The notes below the pieces were generated by a model, which did not search any database, was not told the DNA's origin, and saw only the letters and a list, made by a program, of their open reading frames with translations. A program made the position numbers and the translations under genes. A stretch of DNA of 64,000 nucleotides from WRKB01 sp031551145 (GTDB taxonomy: Bacteria; Desulfobacterota; Desulfovibrionia; Desulfovibrionales; Desulfovibrionaceae): contig JAVBNZ010000002.1 of NCBI GenBank assembly GCA_031551145.1, positions 49,564-113,563 on the forward strand. The letters are read 5' to 3'. The first letter of the stretch is position 1. Every line of letters starts with the position of its first letter. Shown here one piece after another: positions 7,371 to 16,130 of this stretch.

Positions 7371-9935
7371 ATGGCGTCTTTTACCGTGAATGGAAAAACG
7401 GTGCGGAGTTCCAACGAGCGCATGAAGCTTCTGGATTTCCTGCGTGACGAACTGAGGCTGACTTCCGTGAAAAACGGTTGCGGCGAAGGGGCCTGCGGCA
7501 CCTGTACCGTGCTTGTGGACGGCAAGGCCACCCGCGCCTGCGTGCCCGTGCTGGGCAAGTTGGAGGGCAAGAGCGTCGTCACCGTTGAAGGCTTAAGCGC
7601 AAGGGAACAGGAAGTCTACGCCTACGCCTTTGCCTCGGCCGGCGCGGTGCAGTGCGGCTTCTGCATTCCCGGCATGGTCATCAGCGCCAAGGGCCTGCTC
7701 GACGTCGTGCCCGCCCCCTCGCGCGAAGAAGTGAAAAAAGCTCTGCGCGGCAACATCTGCCGCTGCACCGGCTATGTGAAGATCGAGGACGCCGTGCTGC
7801 TGGCCGCCGGGTTTTTCAGGGAAAACAGGGCGATTCCTCAGGAAACCGGGCAGGGCAAACTGGGCGAGAACCTTCCGCGCCTCGACGCGCGGGAGAAAAC
7901 GCTGGGCACGGGCTGCTATGTCGACGATCTCATCTTCGACGGCATGGTGTACGCCAAGGCCCTGCGCACCAAATATCCCAGGGCGAGGATACGCGGCATC
8001 GACGTTTCGAAGGCGGCGGCCCATCCCGACTGTCTGCGCGTGATCACGGCCGCCGACATTCCGGGCGCGAAAAAGCTCGGCCACCTGGTCAAGGACTGGG
8101 ACGCGCTGATCGCCGTGGGCGAGGTCACCCGCTATGTGGGCGATTCTCTGGCCCTGGCCGTAACGCGGCGCAAAGAGATCCTCGATGAAGTGCTGGATCT
8201 CATCGAGGTGGATTATGAAGAGCTCACGCCCGTAACCTCGCCCGCCGAGGCGCTCGCGCCGGGCGCGCCGCTCATCCACGAAGGCGGCAACCTGCTGCGC
8301 AGGGAGATGCTCAACAAGGGCGATGCGGACGCGGCCATCGCCAAGGCGGCGCACGTCGTCAGCCGGCATTTTTCCCTGCCCTTCACCGAACATGCCTTTA
8401 TGGAGCCGGAATGCGCCGTAGCCCTGCCCGACGGGGACGGAATAAAGCTCTATACCGCAAGCCAGAGCGTGTACGACGAGCAGCACGAGGTGGCCGATCT
8501 TCTGGGGCTGCCGCACGACCAGGTGCATGTGCATTCCCAACTCGTGGGCGGGGGCTTCGGCGGCAAGGAGGACATGAGCGTGCAGCACCACGCGGCCCTG
8601 GCGGCCTGGTTGCTGAAAAAGCCGGTCAAGGTGAAGTTCTCGCGCAAAGAAAGTCTGCTCGTCCATCCCAAGCGCCACGCCATGGAAATAGACTGCACCG
8701 TGGGCTGCGACGAAAACGGCATCATCCTCGGGGCCAAATTCGACATTCTTTCGGACACCGGAGCCTACGCCTCGCTCGGCGGGCCGGTGCTGCAGCGCGC
8801 CTGCACGCATGCCGGCGGGCCGTACAATTTTCAAAATTTTCACGTCGTGGGCCGGGCGGCCTACACCAACAACGTGCCCGGCGGAGCGTTCAGGGGCTTC
8901 GGGGTTACGCAGTCGGCCTTTGCCATGGAGTGCTGCCTGAACCTGCTGGCCGAAAAAGCCGGGCTCTCCCCTTGGGAAATACGCCACAGAAACGCGATTC
9001 GGCCGGGACAGGTGCTGCCCAACGGGCAGATCGCCGATCCCTCCACCGCCGTGGCCGAATGCCTGGAGGCCGTGAAGGCGGACTATGAAAGCGCGCTCTA
9101 TGCGGGTGTGGCTTCCTGCTTCAAGAACGCCGGCCTGGGCGTGGGTGTGCCGGATACGGGCCGCTGCATCTTCTCGGTGGAGCGGGGCAGGGTGCATGTG
9201 CGTTCCAGCGCGGCCTGCATAGGCCAGGGCATGGCCACGGTGATGCTCCAGATGGCTTGCGAAACCCTGAACATCGCGCCGGAGCTTCTTGTGATCGAAC
9301 CGCCGGACACGCGCCGTACGCCCAATTCCGGCACCACCACCGCCTCCCGCCAGACGCTCGTTACGGGCGAGGCCGTCATCCGGGCGGCCCGTCTGCTCAA
9401 GGTCGAGCTGGATGCCGGGAAAACGCTCGCCGATCTCGAGGGCAGGGAATTTTTCGGCGAATACCTTACGGAAACCGATCCCATGGGCAGTTCCAAGGAA
9501 TTCCCGGTCAGCCACGTGGCCTACGGCTATGCGGCCCAGGTGGTGAAACTGGATGCCGGGGGAAAGGTGACGGAGGTGGTTGCGGCTTACGACGTCGGCC
9601 GGGTGGTCAATCCCAGGGCGGCCGAGGGACAGATCGAGGGCGGGGTGGCCATGGGGCTCGGTTATGCCCTGACCGAGGATTTCCCCGTGGAAGGCGGCTA
9701 TGTGAAAGCCAAATACGGAACGCTCGGTCTGTTCCGGTCCACGGAAACGCCGCCCATACGCGTGCGCATCGTGCGCCGGGAGGAGGACGGCCCCTTTGCT
9801 TACGGAGCCAAGGGCGTGGGCGAACTGGCGACCATTCCGACCGCGCCGGCCGCGCAGGGGGCCTATTACAAACTGGATGGAGTGTTCCGTACAAAATTGC
9901 CGCTGGAAAATACATTTTATAAAAAATCTAAATAA
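7371..9935 (+). CDS. xdh: Fused Fe-S/molybdenum xanthine dehydrogenase-type hydroxylase
   Basis: An 854-residue molybdenum hydroxylase in which the 2Fe-2S domain (about residues 1-160) is fused directly to the molybdopterin domain, with no FAD domain between. Plant-type ferredoxin cysteines appear in NGCGEGACGTCTV, and the second cluster in CGFCIPGM and CRCTGYVK. The Mo domain shows GGGFGGKED near residue 392, GAFRGFGVTQSAFAMEC and the C-terminal GAKGVGE loop carrying the likely catalytic glutamate. RBS GGAAAGGAG precedes the ATG at 7371. Linked yqeB, mocA, yqeC, ygfK and ssnA mark it as a selenium-dependent purine/xanthine hydroxylase of the XdhD type. The missing FAD domain means electrons must go to another partner, perhaps YgfK. 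Confidence 0.9.
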   Translation: MASFTVNGKTVRSSNERMKLLDFLRDELRLTSVKNGCGEGACGTCTVLVDGKATRACVPVLGKLEGKSVVTVEGLSAREQEVYAYAFASAGAVQCGFCIPGMVISAKGLLDVVPAPSREEVKKALRGNICRCTGYVKIEDAVLLAAGFFRENRAIPQETGQGKLGENLPRLDAREKTLGTGCYVDDLIFDGMVYAKALRTKYPRARIRGIDVSKAAAHPDCLRVITAADIPGAKKLGHLVKDWDALIAVGEVTRYVGDSLALAVTRRKEILDEVLDLIEVDYEELTPVTSPAEALAPGAPLIHEGGNLLRREMLNKGDADAAIAKAAHVVSRHFSLPFTEHAFMEPECAVALPDGDGIKLYTASQSVYDEQHEVADLLGLPHDQVHVHSQLVGGGFGGKEDMSVQHHAALAAWLLKKPVKVKFSRKESLLVHPKRHAMEIDCTVGCDENGIILGAKFDILSDTGAYASLGGPVLQRACTHAGGPYNFQNFHVVGRAAYTNNVPGGAFRGFGVTQSAFAMECCLNLLAEKAGLSPWEIRHRNAIRPGQVLPNGQIADPSTAVAECLEAVKADYESALYAGVASCFKNAGLGVGVPDTGRCIFSVERGRVHVRSSAACIGQGMATVMLQMACETLNIAPELLVIEPPDTRRTPNSGTTTASRQTLVTGEAVIRAARLLKVELDAGKTLADLEGREFFGEYLTETDPMGSSKEFPVSHVAYGYAAQVVKLDAGGKVTEVVAAYDVGRVVNPRAAEGQIEGGVAMGLGYALTEDFPVEGGYVKAKYGTLGLFRSTETPPIRVRIVRREEDGPFAYGAKGVGELATIPTAPAAQGAYYKLDGVFRTKLPLENTFYKKSK

Positions 9936-9967
9936 TTCAATATATGATAGTGGTATAGCGGCAAAAT

Positions 9968-10001
9968 CCGCGGCCGGGCGCCGGTACGCGCTCGGCCGCG
10001 G
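9968..10001. repeat. GC-rich inverted repeat between xdh and porin
   Basis: Nine-base perfect arms (CCGCGGCCG at 9968-9976 and its complement at 9993-10001) around a 16-base loop, 33 bases past the xdh stop. There is no following T-run. It could be a weak terminator or a leader hairpin for the porin mRNA. Confidence 0.4.
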
Positions 10002-10072
10002 GCTCGGAATCTGCGTTCGGGAACGGTTTGGTGCGTTTTTGCTCCATTGTCCAAACAGTAACGGGTGACTCA

Positions 10073-11680
10073 ATGAAGAAATGTGCGGGATTGTCGATCG
10101 CGGTTGTATGTGCGGCGACGTTGGTTCTGGGCGCCGCCGGAGTGGCCGGGGCCATTGATTTCAAGGCCAAGGGCGAGTGGATTATGAGTTTTGATTACGG
10201 GGTCGGCGGCAACTTCATGTCCAAGGGCCGCGACGGCAACGACATGTACGGCAACCGCAGGGCGGCCGGACACGGATCGGAGGACAATTTCGAAGCCCGC
10301 CAGCGCGTGCGACTGCAACTGGACGCCGTGGCTTCCGAAAACCTTTCGGGCACGGTGTTCTTTGAAATAGGCGACACGGTCTGGGGACAGAGCAACACCC
10401 TGTACGGCGGCGGCGGAACTCTGGGCACGGACGGCGTGATCGTCGAGGTCAAAAGGGCCTATCTGGACTGGATAGTGCCCGGCACCGACCTGCGCGTGCG
10501 CATGGGCCTGCAGGGCTGGTATCTTCCCGGCTTCACTTTCGGCAACGCGATTTTGATGGAAGACGGCGCGGGAATCTCCGCCGCGTATAAATTCAACGAC
10601 AATGTCTCGCTCAACGCCTTCTGGATGCGGCCTTACAACGATTCGCCCGTCAACACGCCCACGCCCGGCGTTGCGGCCAATTTTCTCGACAACTTCGACC
10701 TTTTCGGGTTGGTGCTGCCGCTTACTTTCGACGGCTTCAAAATCACGCCCTGGGTCATGGGCGGAGCCGTGGGCGAAAGCTATATGCGCAGCGACTTCAA
10801 CTTCGGCACGCAGATCTTAAGCGGCAGCAAGGCCTATAACGGCGCAAGCCCCATCGACGTGCGCCGCAATCTTTCCCCCTTTGCGGCGCGGGGCGGTCTG
10901 CTCGACGGCAACGCCAGGCATCTTGAGCGCTCCAATCCGTATTCCACCATGTTCTGGGCCGGTCTTACCGGGGAAGTCTCCGCTCTCGATCCCTGGCGCA
11001 TCGCCTGGGATTTCAACTACGGCGGGGTATACACCGGACGCGACGCCTATGACCGCAAGGGCTGGTTGCTGAACGCTCTGGTGGAATACAAGACTTCCTG
11101 GGGCACGCCCGGCGTTGTGGCCTGGTGGGGCAGCGGCGACGACGGCAATCTGAAGAACGGTTCCGAGGTCATGCCCTACGTCTCGATCGGCAGCGGCGGT
11201 TACAGCCTGTCCACCCTCGGTTTCTGGGGCGAGCCCCACCTCTCCAACGACGGCATCCTGGGGTACAACCCCGTGGGCACCTGGGGCGTGGGCGCGCGGA
11301 TCATGGATCTCTCCTTCCTGGAAAGGCTGACGCACAACATCCGCGTCAACTTCTTCCAGGGCACCAACGATCCCAAGATGGCGGGCTATATCACCGGCAC
11401 CCGGACGTATCAGGGCCGCACGGCCTCCGGCACGATGTCCGACTTCAACAGTTACGGGGTCTACCTGACGAGCATGGATTCGGGAATCGAAGTCAACCTC
11501 GACTCCAAATACCAGATCACCGAGAACCTCGATCTCTGGATGCACCTCGGCTACATCCATCTGTGGCTTGATGCCGGCCGTTCGATGTGGGGCCACAGCG
11601 CCAGAGCGGGCGGTCTCGGCAACACGCTGAATCTCATGGATGCCTTCCGGGCGAACATAGCCTTGCGCTACTCGTTCTGA
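10073..11680 (+). CDS. Outer-membrane homotrimeric porin (Desulfovibrio type)
   Basis: A 535-residue secreted beta-barrel. Residues 1-26 form a classical signal peptide (basic KK, hydrophobic core, cleavage after AGA). The mature protein opens with IDFKAKGEW and consists of alternating aromatic/polar strands (for example LRVRMGLQGWYLPGF), ending in YSF, the C-terminal aromatic that directs barrel insertion. This matches the abundant homotrimeric porins of Desulfovibrionaceae. Start chosen at 10073 because it begins the signal peptide. Its place between xdh and mocA suggests, but does not prove, outer-membrane entry of purines. The last 13 bases overlap the convergent mocA gene. Confidence 0.88.
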   Translation: MKKCAGLSIAVVCAATLVLGAAGVAGAIDFKAKGEWIMSFDYGVGGNFMSKGRDGNDMYGNRRAAGHGSEDNFEARQRVRLQLDAVASENLSGTVFFEIGDTVWGQSNTLYGGGGTLGTDGVIVEVKRAYLDWIVPGTDLRVRMGLQGWYLPGFTFGNAILMEDGAGISAAYKFNDNVSLNAFWMRPYNDSPVNTPTPGVAANFLDNFDLFGLVLPLTFDGFKITPWVMGGAVGESYMRSDFNFGTQILSGSKAYNGASPIDVRRNLSPFAARGGLLDGNARHLERSNPYSTMFWAGLTGEVSALDPWRIAWDFNYGGVYTGRDAYDRKGWLLNALVEYKTSWGTPGVVAWWGSGDDGNLKNGSEVMPYVSIGSGGYSLSTLGFWGEPHLSNDGILGYNPVGTWGVGARIMDLSFLERLTHNIRVNFFQGTNDPKMAGYITGTRTYQGRTASGTMSDFNSYGVYLTSMDSGIEVNLDSKYQITENLDLWMHLGYIHLWLDAGRSMWGHSARAGGLGNTLNLMDAFRANIALRYSF

Positions 11681-12261
11681 AGCCGGAGCAGGAGTGCATA
11701 GTGCTCCGGCTCATCCACGTCCCGCAGAGCCTCCTCTTGTACCTCCACAAGGCGGAGGCTCTCGGGATGTCGTTCCCGCACCGCGCGGCCGCCCGTGTCG
11801 CCGCGCACGGCCAGAAGCTCCTCATCGAACTTCGCCGGAAAAAAAACCGGGTTCCCCGGCCGCCCGGCGTGCGCGGGCGCAATAATATGTTCGGAATCGG
11901 CCTCCGCGAGCACGGCCAGAACCGCGGCCGCGTCCAACAAGGGCTGGTCGGCCGCGAAAAACAGCCTGCCTCCCTCTTCGCCGGGCCGCTCCGTCTCCTT
12001 GACGGCGAGCAGCCCCAGGCGCATGCTTAACGACTGGCCGGCCTCCGGTTGCGCATTGATCACCAGACGCACGCCGGGGGGGATGTCCAGACCCCGCGCC
12101 GTTTCCTCCGTGCTTACCAGCACAACGGAAGCCAGCGGCAGGGACAGGGCCAGATCGATAACGTGCCTCGCCAGCGCTTTGCCTTTGAAGGGAAGCAGCA
12201 GCTTGTTCGCGCCCATGCGGCGCGCAAACCCGGCCGCGGAAATAATGCCGTGTATCTTCAT
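11668..12261 (-). CDS. mocA: MocA-type molybdenum cofactor nucleotidyltransferase
   Basis: A 197-residue MobA/MocA-like protein. The N-terminal IISAAGFARRMGANKLLLPFKGK is the nucleotide-binding G-x-G-x-R-M-G...K signature, and FFAADQPLLD carries the metal-binding Asp. MocA adds CMP to molybdopterin, giving the cytosine dinucleotide cofactor used by xanthine-dehydrogenase-family hydroxylases, which fits the fused xdh nearby. Its start codon lies only 8 bases from the divergent yqeC start, and its 3' end overlaps the porin by 13 bases. No clear Shine-Dalgarno is visible. Function by family is confident. Confidence 0.9.
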   Translation of the reverse strand: MKIHGIISAAGFARRMGANKLLLPFKGKALARHVIDLALSLPLASVVLVSTEETARGLDIPPGVRLVINAQPEAGQSLSMRLGLLAVKETERPGEEGGRLFFAADQPLLDAAAVLAVLAEADSEHIIAPAHAGRPGNPVFFPAKFDEELLAVRGDTGGRAVRERHPESLRLVEVQEEALRDVDEPEHYALLLRLQNE

Positions 12262-12269
12262 GGTGTGTA

Positions 12270-13013
12270 ATGCCGACTATTGCTGAACTGCTCGAACTCC
12301 GCAAGGGCGGCGCAAAACCCGTTACGGCCTTTATAGGCAGCGGCGGCAAGACGAGCCTGCTTTTTCTGCTCGCGCAACGCTTCCGTGAAGAACGCGTGCT
12401 GGTGGGCACCAGCGTCAAGCTGGGCAGGCCGGATCCGGAAAGCATCGATCGCTTTTTTCTGCCGGAAGACGCATCCCGCCTGCACGGGGCGGAGCCGGGC
12501 ATCACCCTTGTCGGCCGGGTTTTGGAGGCCGAGCACAAAATAAGCGCGCCGCCCCTGGAGCTGTTCGGCCGGCTTGCGTCGCTTTTCGACTTCTGTCTCA
12601 TCGAGGCCGACGGTTCGCGACGACTGCCCTACAAGGGCTGGGCGCATTATGAACCCGTGGTGCCCGACTGCGTGGGCATGACCGTGGCGGTCATGCCTGT
12701 GCCCCCTCCCGACTGCCTGATCACGGAAGAATGCGTACATCGCCTGCCCCTGTTCTGCGAAATAACGGGCGCGCGGCCCGGCGATATCCTGCGGCCGGAA
12801 CACCTGGCCGCGGCCGTATCCCATCCGCGCGGGCTGCTCGCCAAGGCGCGCGGCCGCACGGCGCTGGTGTTCAATCAGGTGGAAAGCCGTGAAGCCGCCG
12901 ACACGGCGCGCGAAATCCTCTCCCTGCTTCCTCCTTCCTGTCGCGTGAACCTGTGGCGCGTATTCGCCGCAAGCGCGCACAGGGACAGAGGCGCCGTTCT
13001 CGCAATCCGCTGA
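12270..13013 (+). CDS. yqeC: YqeC, putative selenium cofactor biosynthesis protein
   Basis: A 247-residue protein of the YqeC family, found only in genomes with selenium-dependent molybdenum hydroxylases. A P-loop-like TAFIGSGGKTSLLFLLAQRF occupies residues ~19-38, and LIEADGSRRLPYKGW follows, a DG/R/K-containing motif diagnostic of the family. It presumably helps insert labile selenium into the Mo site of the hydroxylase, by genomic association. It is divergent from mocA with 8 bases between start codons, so its promoter must lie inside mocA. No convincing RBS is seen; the start is supported by where homology begins. Confidence 0.87.
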   Translation: MPTIAELLELRKGGAKPVTAFIGSGGKTSLLFLLAQRFREERVLVGTSVKLGRPDPESIDRFFLPEDASRLHGAEPGITLVGRVLEAEHKISAPPLELFGRLASLFDFCLIEADGSRRLPYKGWAHYEPVVPDCVGMTVAVMPVPPPDCLITEECVHRLPLFCEITGARPGDILRPEHLAAAVSHPRGLLAKARGRTALVFNQVESREAADTAREILSLLPPSCRVNLWRVFAASAHRDRGAVLAIR

Positions 13014-13138
13014 GGGTGCGAAACATTTTCCCCGCGAAAAATGACGTTGCCTTTTTAAATATGCTGAAATAAACATATAACAGGACGATCACGCTTTTTT
13101 TCCCGAAAGTCGGCGTGGTGTTTCCCCTATTTTTGTAA

Positions 13139-13167
13139 TTGACACGCATTCTCATTTTTTATAGAGT
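13139..13167 (+). promoter_or_regulatory. Sigma70-type promoter of the putative fez operon
   Basis: Perfect -35 TTGACA at 13139-13144, a 17-base spacer and a 4/6 -10 box (TAGAGT, 13162-13167), 32 bases before the ATG at 13199. The flanks are AT-rich in an otherwise GC-rich window. The spacer is covered by a Fur-like dyad. Confidence 0.65.
13140..13154. promoter_or_regulatory. Candidate Fur box overlapping the promoter
   Basis: TGACACG-C-ATTCTCA is a 7-1-7 arrangement matching the Fur consensus TGATAAT-N-ATTATCA at 10 of 14 positions (TGA...TCA dyad ends conserved). It overlaps the -35 box and spacer, a position suited to repression. This is a match by eye only. Confidence 0.45.
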
Positions 13168-13198
13168 AACCCTAACGCTGATCCGACAGGAGAAAAAA

Positions 13199-13450
13199 AT
13201 GGGTAATGAATGGTGGAAATACGGCATAGGCTTGGGCATAGGCGTTGCCATCGGCGCGGCCGGGGCAATTTTGATTTCGCGCAATCCCGGCGCGGTGAAA
13301 AAGGCCTGTACCACATTGATCAGCCATGCTATGGCCGCACAGGAAAAAGCCGCCACCGTCGTGGAGAGTGTGAAAGAAGATATGGAAGACATGGCTGCCG
13401 AAGCGCGTCATGATTTCGAAGAACGCAAAAAAAGCGCTTCCGAGGCATAG
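13199..13450 (+). CDS. fezA: Small membrane protein, FezA-like
   Basis: An 83-residue protein with one glycine-rich N-terminal helix (YGIGLGIGVAIGAAGAILI, residues ~8-26) followed by a long charged, probably coiled-coil segment rich in Lys, Glu and Ala. RBS ACAGGAGA precedes the ATG at 13199. It is the first gene of an operon with a non-CPx P1B ATPase and an HMA-like membrane protein. That order (small hydrophobic protein, P1B-6 ATPase, HMA-2 protein) is the core fezABC arrangement described for ferrosome organelles in Desulfovibrio magneticus and others. The symbol is inferred from order and architecture; the sequence alone would only be called a YtxH-like small membrane protein. Confidence 0.6.
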   Translation: MGNEWWKYGIGLGIGVAIGAAGAILISRNPGAVKKACTTLISHAMAAQEKAATVVESVKEDMEDMAAEARHDFEERKKSASEA

Positions 13451-13555
13451 CGGCTCAGGCAGCCGTTCCCTGTGCTTCACGCGGACGGGCATGCCGCGCC
13501 GAGTCGCGGCATGTCCGTCCGGTCTTCACGTTGCCTTTTCACATATGGTGTTGTT

Positions 13556-15700
13556 ATGCAGATTCTTGTAGCGGGCATGCCGTATACGGTCGCCCACGAA
13601 ATGCGGGGCCGCGTGCGGTTGCGCCCCCGCAATCCCAAAGCGCGCGCCCGCGCGCGGGAAGCGTTCACGAACCTTCTTGCGCCGCTGAACGAAAAAATCG
13701 ACATAACGCTCTCGGAAATTACCGGGAGCGTGCTGCTGACCTATAACGGCGCGGGCGAACTGCGCAGCCCTTTGCGCGCGCTTCTCGGCCTGCCGGAACA
13801 GCCTTCCGTTGCGCGTCCGAGGGCGGCCGCCCGCGTTGTTTCCGAGAGCGCGCCGCTGCCCGTCGGCCCGCCGGCGGTTGTCAATCCGGTGCCGGCCAAG
13901 CTGATCAGTCTGGTGTTTCCCCGGGTGATCAACGTGGCGGTGGCGATATTCCGCGCGATTCCGTACATCTTCCGCGGCCTGCGCGAACTGGTCGGAGGGC
14001 GCCTCGGCCTGAACACCCTGGACGCCGCGGCCCTCATGGTATGCATTCTACGCAGAGACTTCAGGGCGCTTTCCTCCATCACCTTTTTCTTCAGCCTGGG
14101 CGCGTTTTTGGAATATTGGACGCGCAAGAAATCGCACGGCGATCTGGCGAAAAGCCTCGCGCTCAACATCACCCACGTCTGGGTCAAGGACGGCGAACTG
14201 GAGCGCGAAGTTCCCATGGCCGACCTGCGTGCCGGGGAAGTGGTGGTGGTACGCGCCGGTTCCGTCATCCCCGTGGACGGCACGGTCGTGGGCGGGGAGG
14301 CGATGGTCAACCAGGCGGGCATGACGGGAGAACCCCTGCCCGTGCGCCGCGACCTCGGATCGTCGGTTTATGCGGGAACCGTGGTGGAGGAAGGAGAACT
14401 GCACATCTCCGTGACCAAGGTGGGCGGCGAGACGCGCATTGATTCCATTCTGCGCTACATCGAGAACTCCGAATCCGTCAAAGCCGGCATCCAGAGCAAA
14501 TACGAGCGCATAGCCGATGGTATCGTGCCTTACAACTTTCTGCTGGCCTTTATCATCTACCTGATCACGCGCGACACCATGCGCACCGGCGCGGTGTTGC
14601 TGGTGGACTATTCCTGCGCCATACGCCTGGCCACGCCCCTGACGGTGCTTTCGGCCATGAGCGAGGCCGCGCGGCGCGGCACGCTCATCAAGGGCGGGCG
14701 TTTTCTGGAAGCGTTGGCCGAGGCCGACACCATAGTGTTCGACAAAACCGGCACGCTCACGGCCGCGGCGCCGGAAGTGGTGGAAGTCATCCCCTTCGGT
14801 GATTATGACGCCGACAAGGTGTTGCGCCTTGCCGCCTGCCTGGAGGAACATTTTCCCCATCCCGTGGGGCAATCCGTGGTGCGCGCCGCCGAACAAAAAA
14901 ATCTCAAGCACCGGGAAGAACACGCCAAGGTGGAATTCGTCGTCGCGCACGGCATCGCCACAAAGCTGCGCGGCGAACGGGTGCTGATAGGCAGCGAGCA
15001 CTTTATTATTGAGGACGCGGGCATCGCGCTGACCCGTCAACAAAAGGCGACCGTAAAAAAACAGGCGGAAAAGGGCAGATCCCTGCTTTTTCTCGCCGTG
15101 GGGGAAGAAGTCGCGGGCATCATCGCCATTGAGGATCTGTTGCGGCCCGGCATGCCGGAATTTATTGCGGACCTGCGCGGTCTTGGTTTCAAGCGCATCA
15201 TCATGCTGACCGGCGACGGGGAAAAAACCGCCGCCGCCATAGCGCGCAAAGCGGGCATTACGGAATTCAAGGCCCGGCTGCTGCCCGAGGACAAGGCGCG
15301 TTTTATCGCGGATCTCAAGGCGCGGGGCGCCCGTGTGCTTATGATGGGCGACGGCGTCAACGACGCGCCCGCCCTTTCGGCCGCCGACGTGGGCGCGGCC
15401 CTTACGCACGGAGCCGATATGGCCAAGGAGGTCGCGGATATCGTGCTCACGCGCGGCGAACCGGCCGACATCATCCGGGCGCGGGAAGTCGCGCTGGCGG
15501 CCCTGCGGCGCATCCGCTCCCATTTTTTCGCGGCCGTGGGTTTGAACAGCGTTTTTCTGGCCGGGGCCTTAAGCGGCCTGCTGACCCCCGGCATCTCGGC
15601 CTTTTTGCACAACGCCTGCACGGCGGCCCTGGCCGTGCGCAGCATGGGGCCCTTGTTGCCCGATGAAGACGGAGCCGAAAGTATTGAGGAGGAAATATGA
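13556..15700 (+). CDS. fezB: P1B-type metal ATPase lacking CPx motif, FezB-like
   Basis: A 714-residue P-type ATPase. The N-terminal ~90 residues are an HMA-like fold without a CxxC metal site but with an arginine-rich strand (RGRVRLRPR). The actuator has MTGEP near residue 256, the phosphorylation site DKTGT starts at residue 396, the nucleotide domain has HPVGQS, and the hinge is GDGVNDAP. In the ion-binding helix the usual CPC is replaced by YSC (residues 352-354, VDYSCAIRLATP), so the near-universal proline is absent. That marks a divergent P1B group, consistent with P1B-6/FezB iron ATPases of ferrosomes. The start is uncertain: ATG 13556 is used; 13511 and 13577 are also in frame. The stop overlaps the next start by 4 bases. 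Confidence 0.75.
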   Translation: MQILVAGMPYTVAHEMRGRVRLRPRNPKARARAREAFTNLLAPLNEKIDITLSEITGSVLLTYNGAGELRSPLRALLGLPEQPSVARPRAAARVVSESAPLPVGPPAVVNPVPAKLISLVFPRVINVAVAIFRAIPYIFRGLRELVGGRLGLNTLDAAALMVCILRRDFRALSSITFFFSLGAFLEYWTRKKSHGDLAKSLALNITHVWVKDGELEREVPMADLRAGEVVVVRAGSVIPVDGTVVGGEAMVNQAGMTGEPLPVRRDLGSSVYAGTVVEEGELHISVTKVGGETRIDSILRYIENSESVKAGIQSKYERIADGIVPYNFLLAFIIYLITRDTMRTGAVLLVDYSCAIRLATPLTVLSAMSEAARRGTLIKGGRFLEALAEADTIVFDKTGTLTAAAPEVVEVIPFGDYDADKVLRLAACLEEHFPHPVGQSVVRAAEQKNLKHREEHAKVEFVVAHGIATKLRGERVLIGSEHFIIEDAGIALTRQQKATVKKQAEKGRSLLFLAVGEEVAGIIAIEDLLRPGMPEFIADLRGLGFKRIIMLTGDGEKTAAAIARKAGITEFKARLLPEDKARFIADLKARGARVLMMGDGVNDAPALSAADVGAALTHGADMAKEVADIVLTRGEPADIIRAREVALAALRRIRSHFFAAVGLNSVFLAGALSGLLTPGISAFLHNACTAALAVRSMGPLLPDEDGAESIEEEI

Positions 15701-16101
15701 TCAGAAGCTTCAGAAGCGGCCGGGTGCGCCTGCGCGCGCCGAGCCTGCGCGCCGAAGGCGCGCTGGATGAGATACGGAACATGCTGGCCGCCTATCCCGG
15801 CATACGGGAAATACAGACCAACACGCGTATCGGCAGCCTGCTCGTCAGCTATGATCCGGCGCGGATTTCCGAAGAAAGCCTGCACGCGGCCGTTGCCGCG
15901 TTGAAAGAGAAATTTCCCGCGCCTGTCTGCAAAAAGACGGGGCCGACATTACGTAAGGCGGAAAAACGCCTGATGCTGGGCGCCGCGCTGTTGAGCCTGA
16001 GCGGGGCGATGTTCGACAGGATGCCTCTGCACAAGATCGGGGGAGCGGCCTTCTTTCTCCTGGCGGGTCGGCATGTGTTTTGTCGGCGCAGGGCATTTTA
16101 G
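15697..16101 (+). CDS. fezC: HMA-like domain membrane protein, FezC-like
   Basis: A 134-residue protein. Residues 1-70 form a metal-binding-like ferredoxin fold without cysteines (SGRVRLRAPSLR..., IQTNTRIGSLLVSYDP), echoing the N-terminus of the preceding ATPase including the GRVRLR arginine stretch. Residues ~85-130 hold two hydrophobic segments (LMLGAALLSLSGAMF and GGAAFFLLAGRHVF). It starts within the ATGA that ends the ATPase gene, so the two are translationally coupled. This is the expected HMA-2 plus membrane architecture of FezC. Other metal-ATPase accessory roles remain possible. Confidence 0.62.
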   Translation: MIRSFRSGRVRLRAPSLRAEGALDEIRNMLAAYPGIREIQTNTRIGSLLVSYDPARISEESLHAAVAALKEKFPAPVCKKTGPTLRKAEKRLMLGAALLSLSGAMFDRMPLHKIGGAAFFLLAGRHVFCRRRAF

Positions 16102-16130
16102 GAATAAACCCCAGGCGTTGCCCCAAACGG

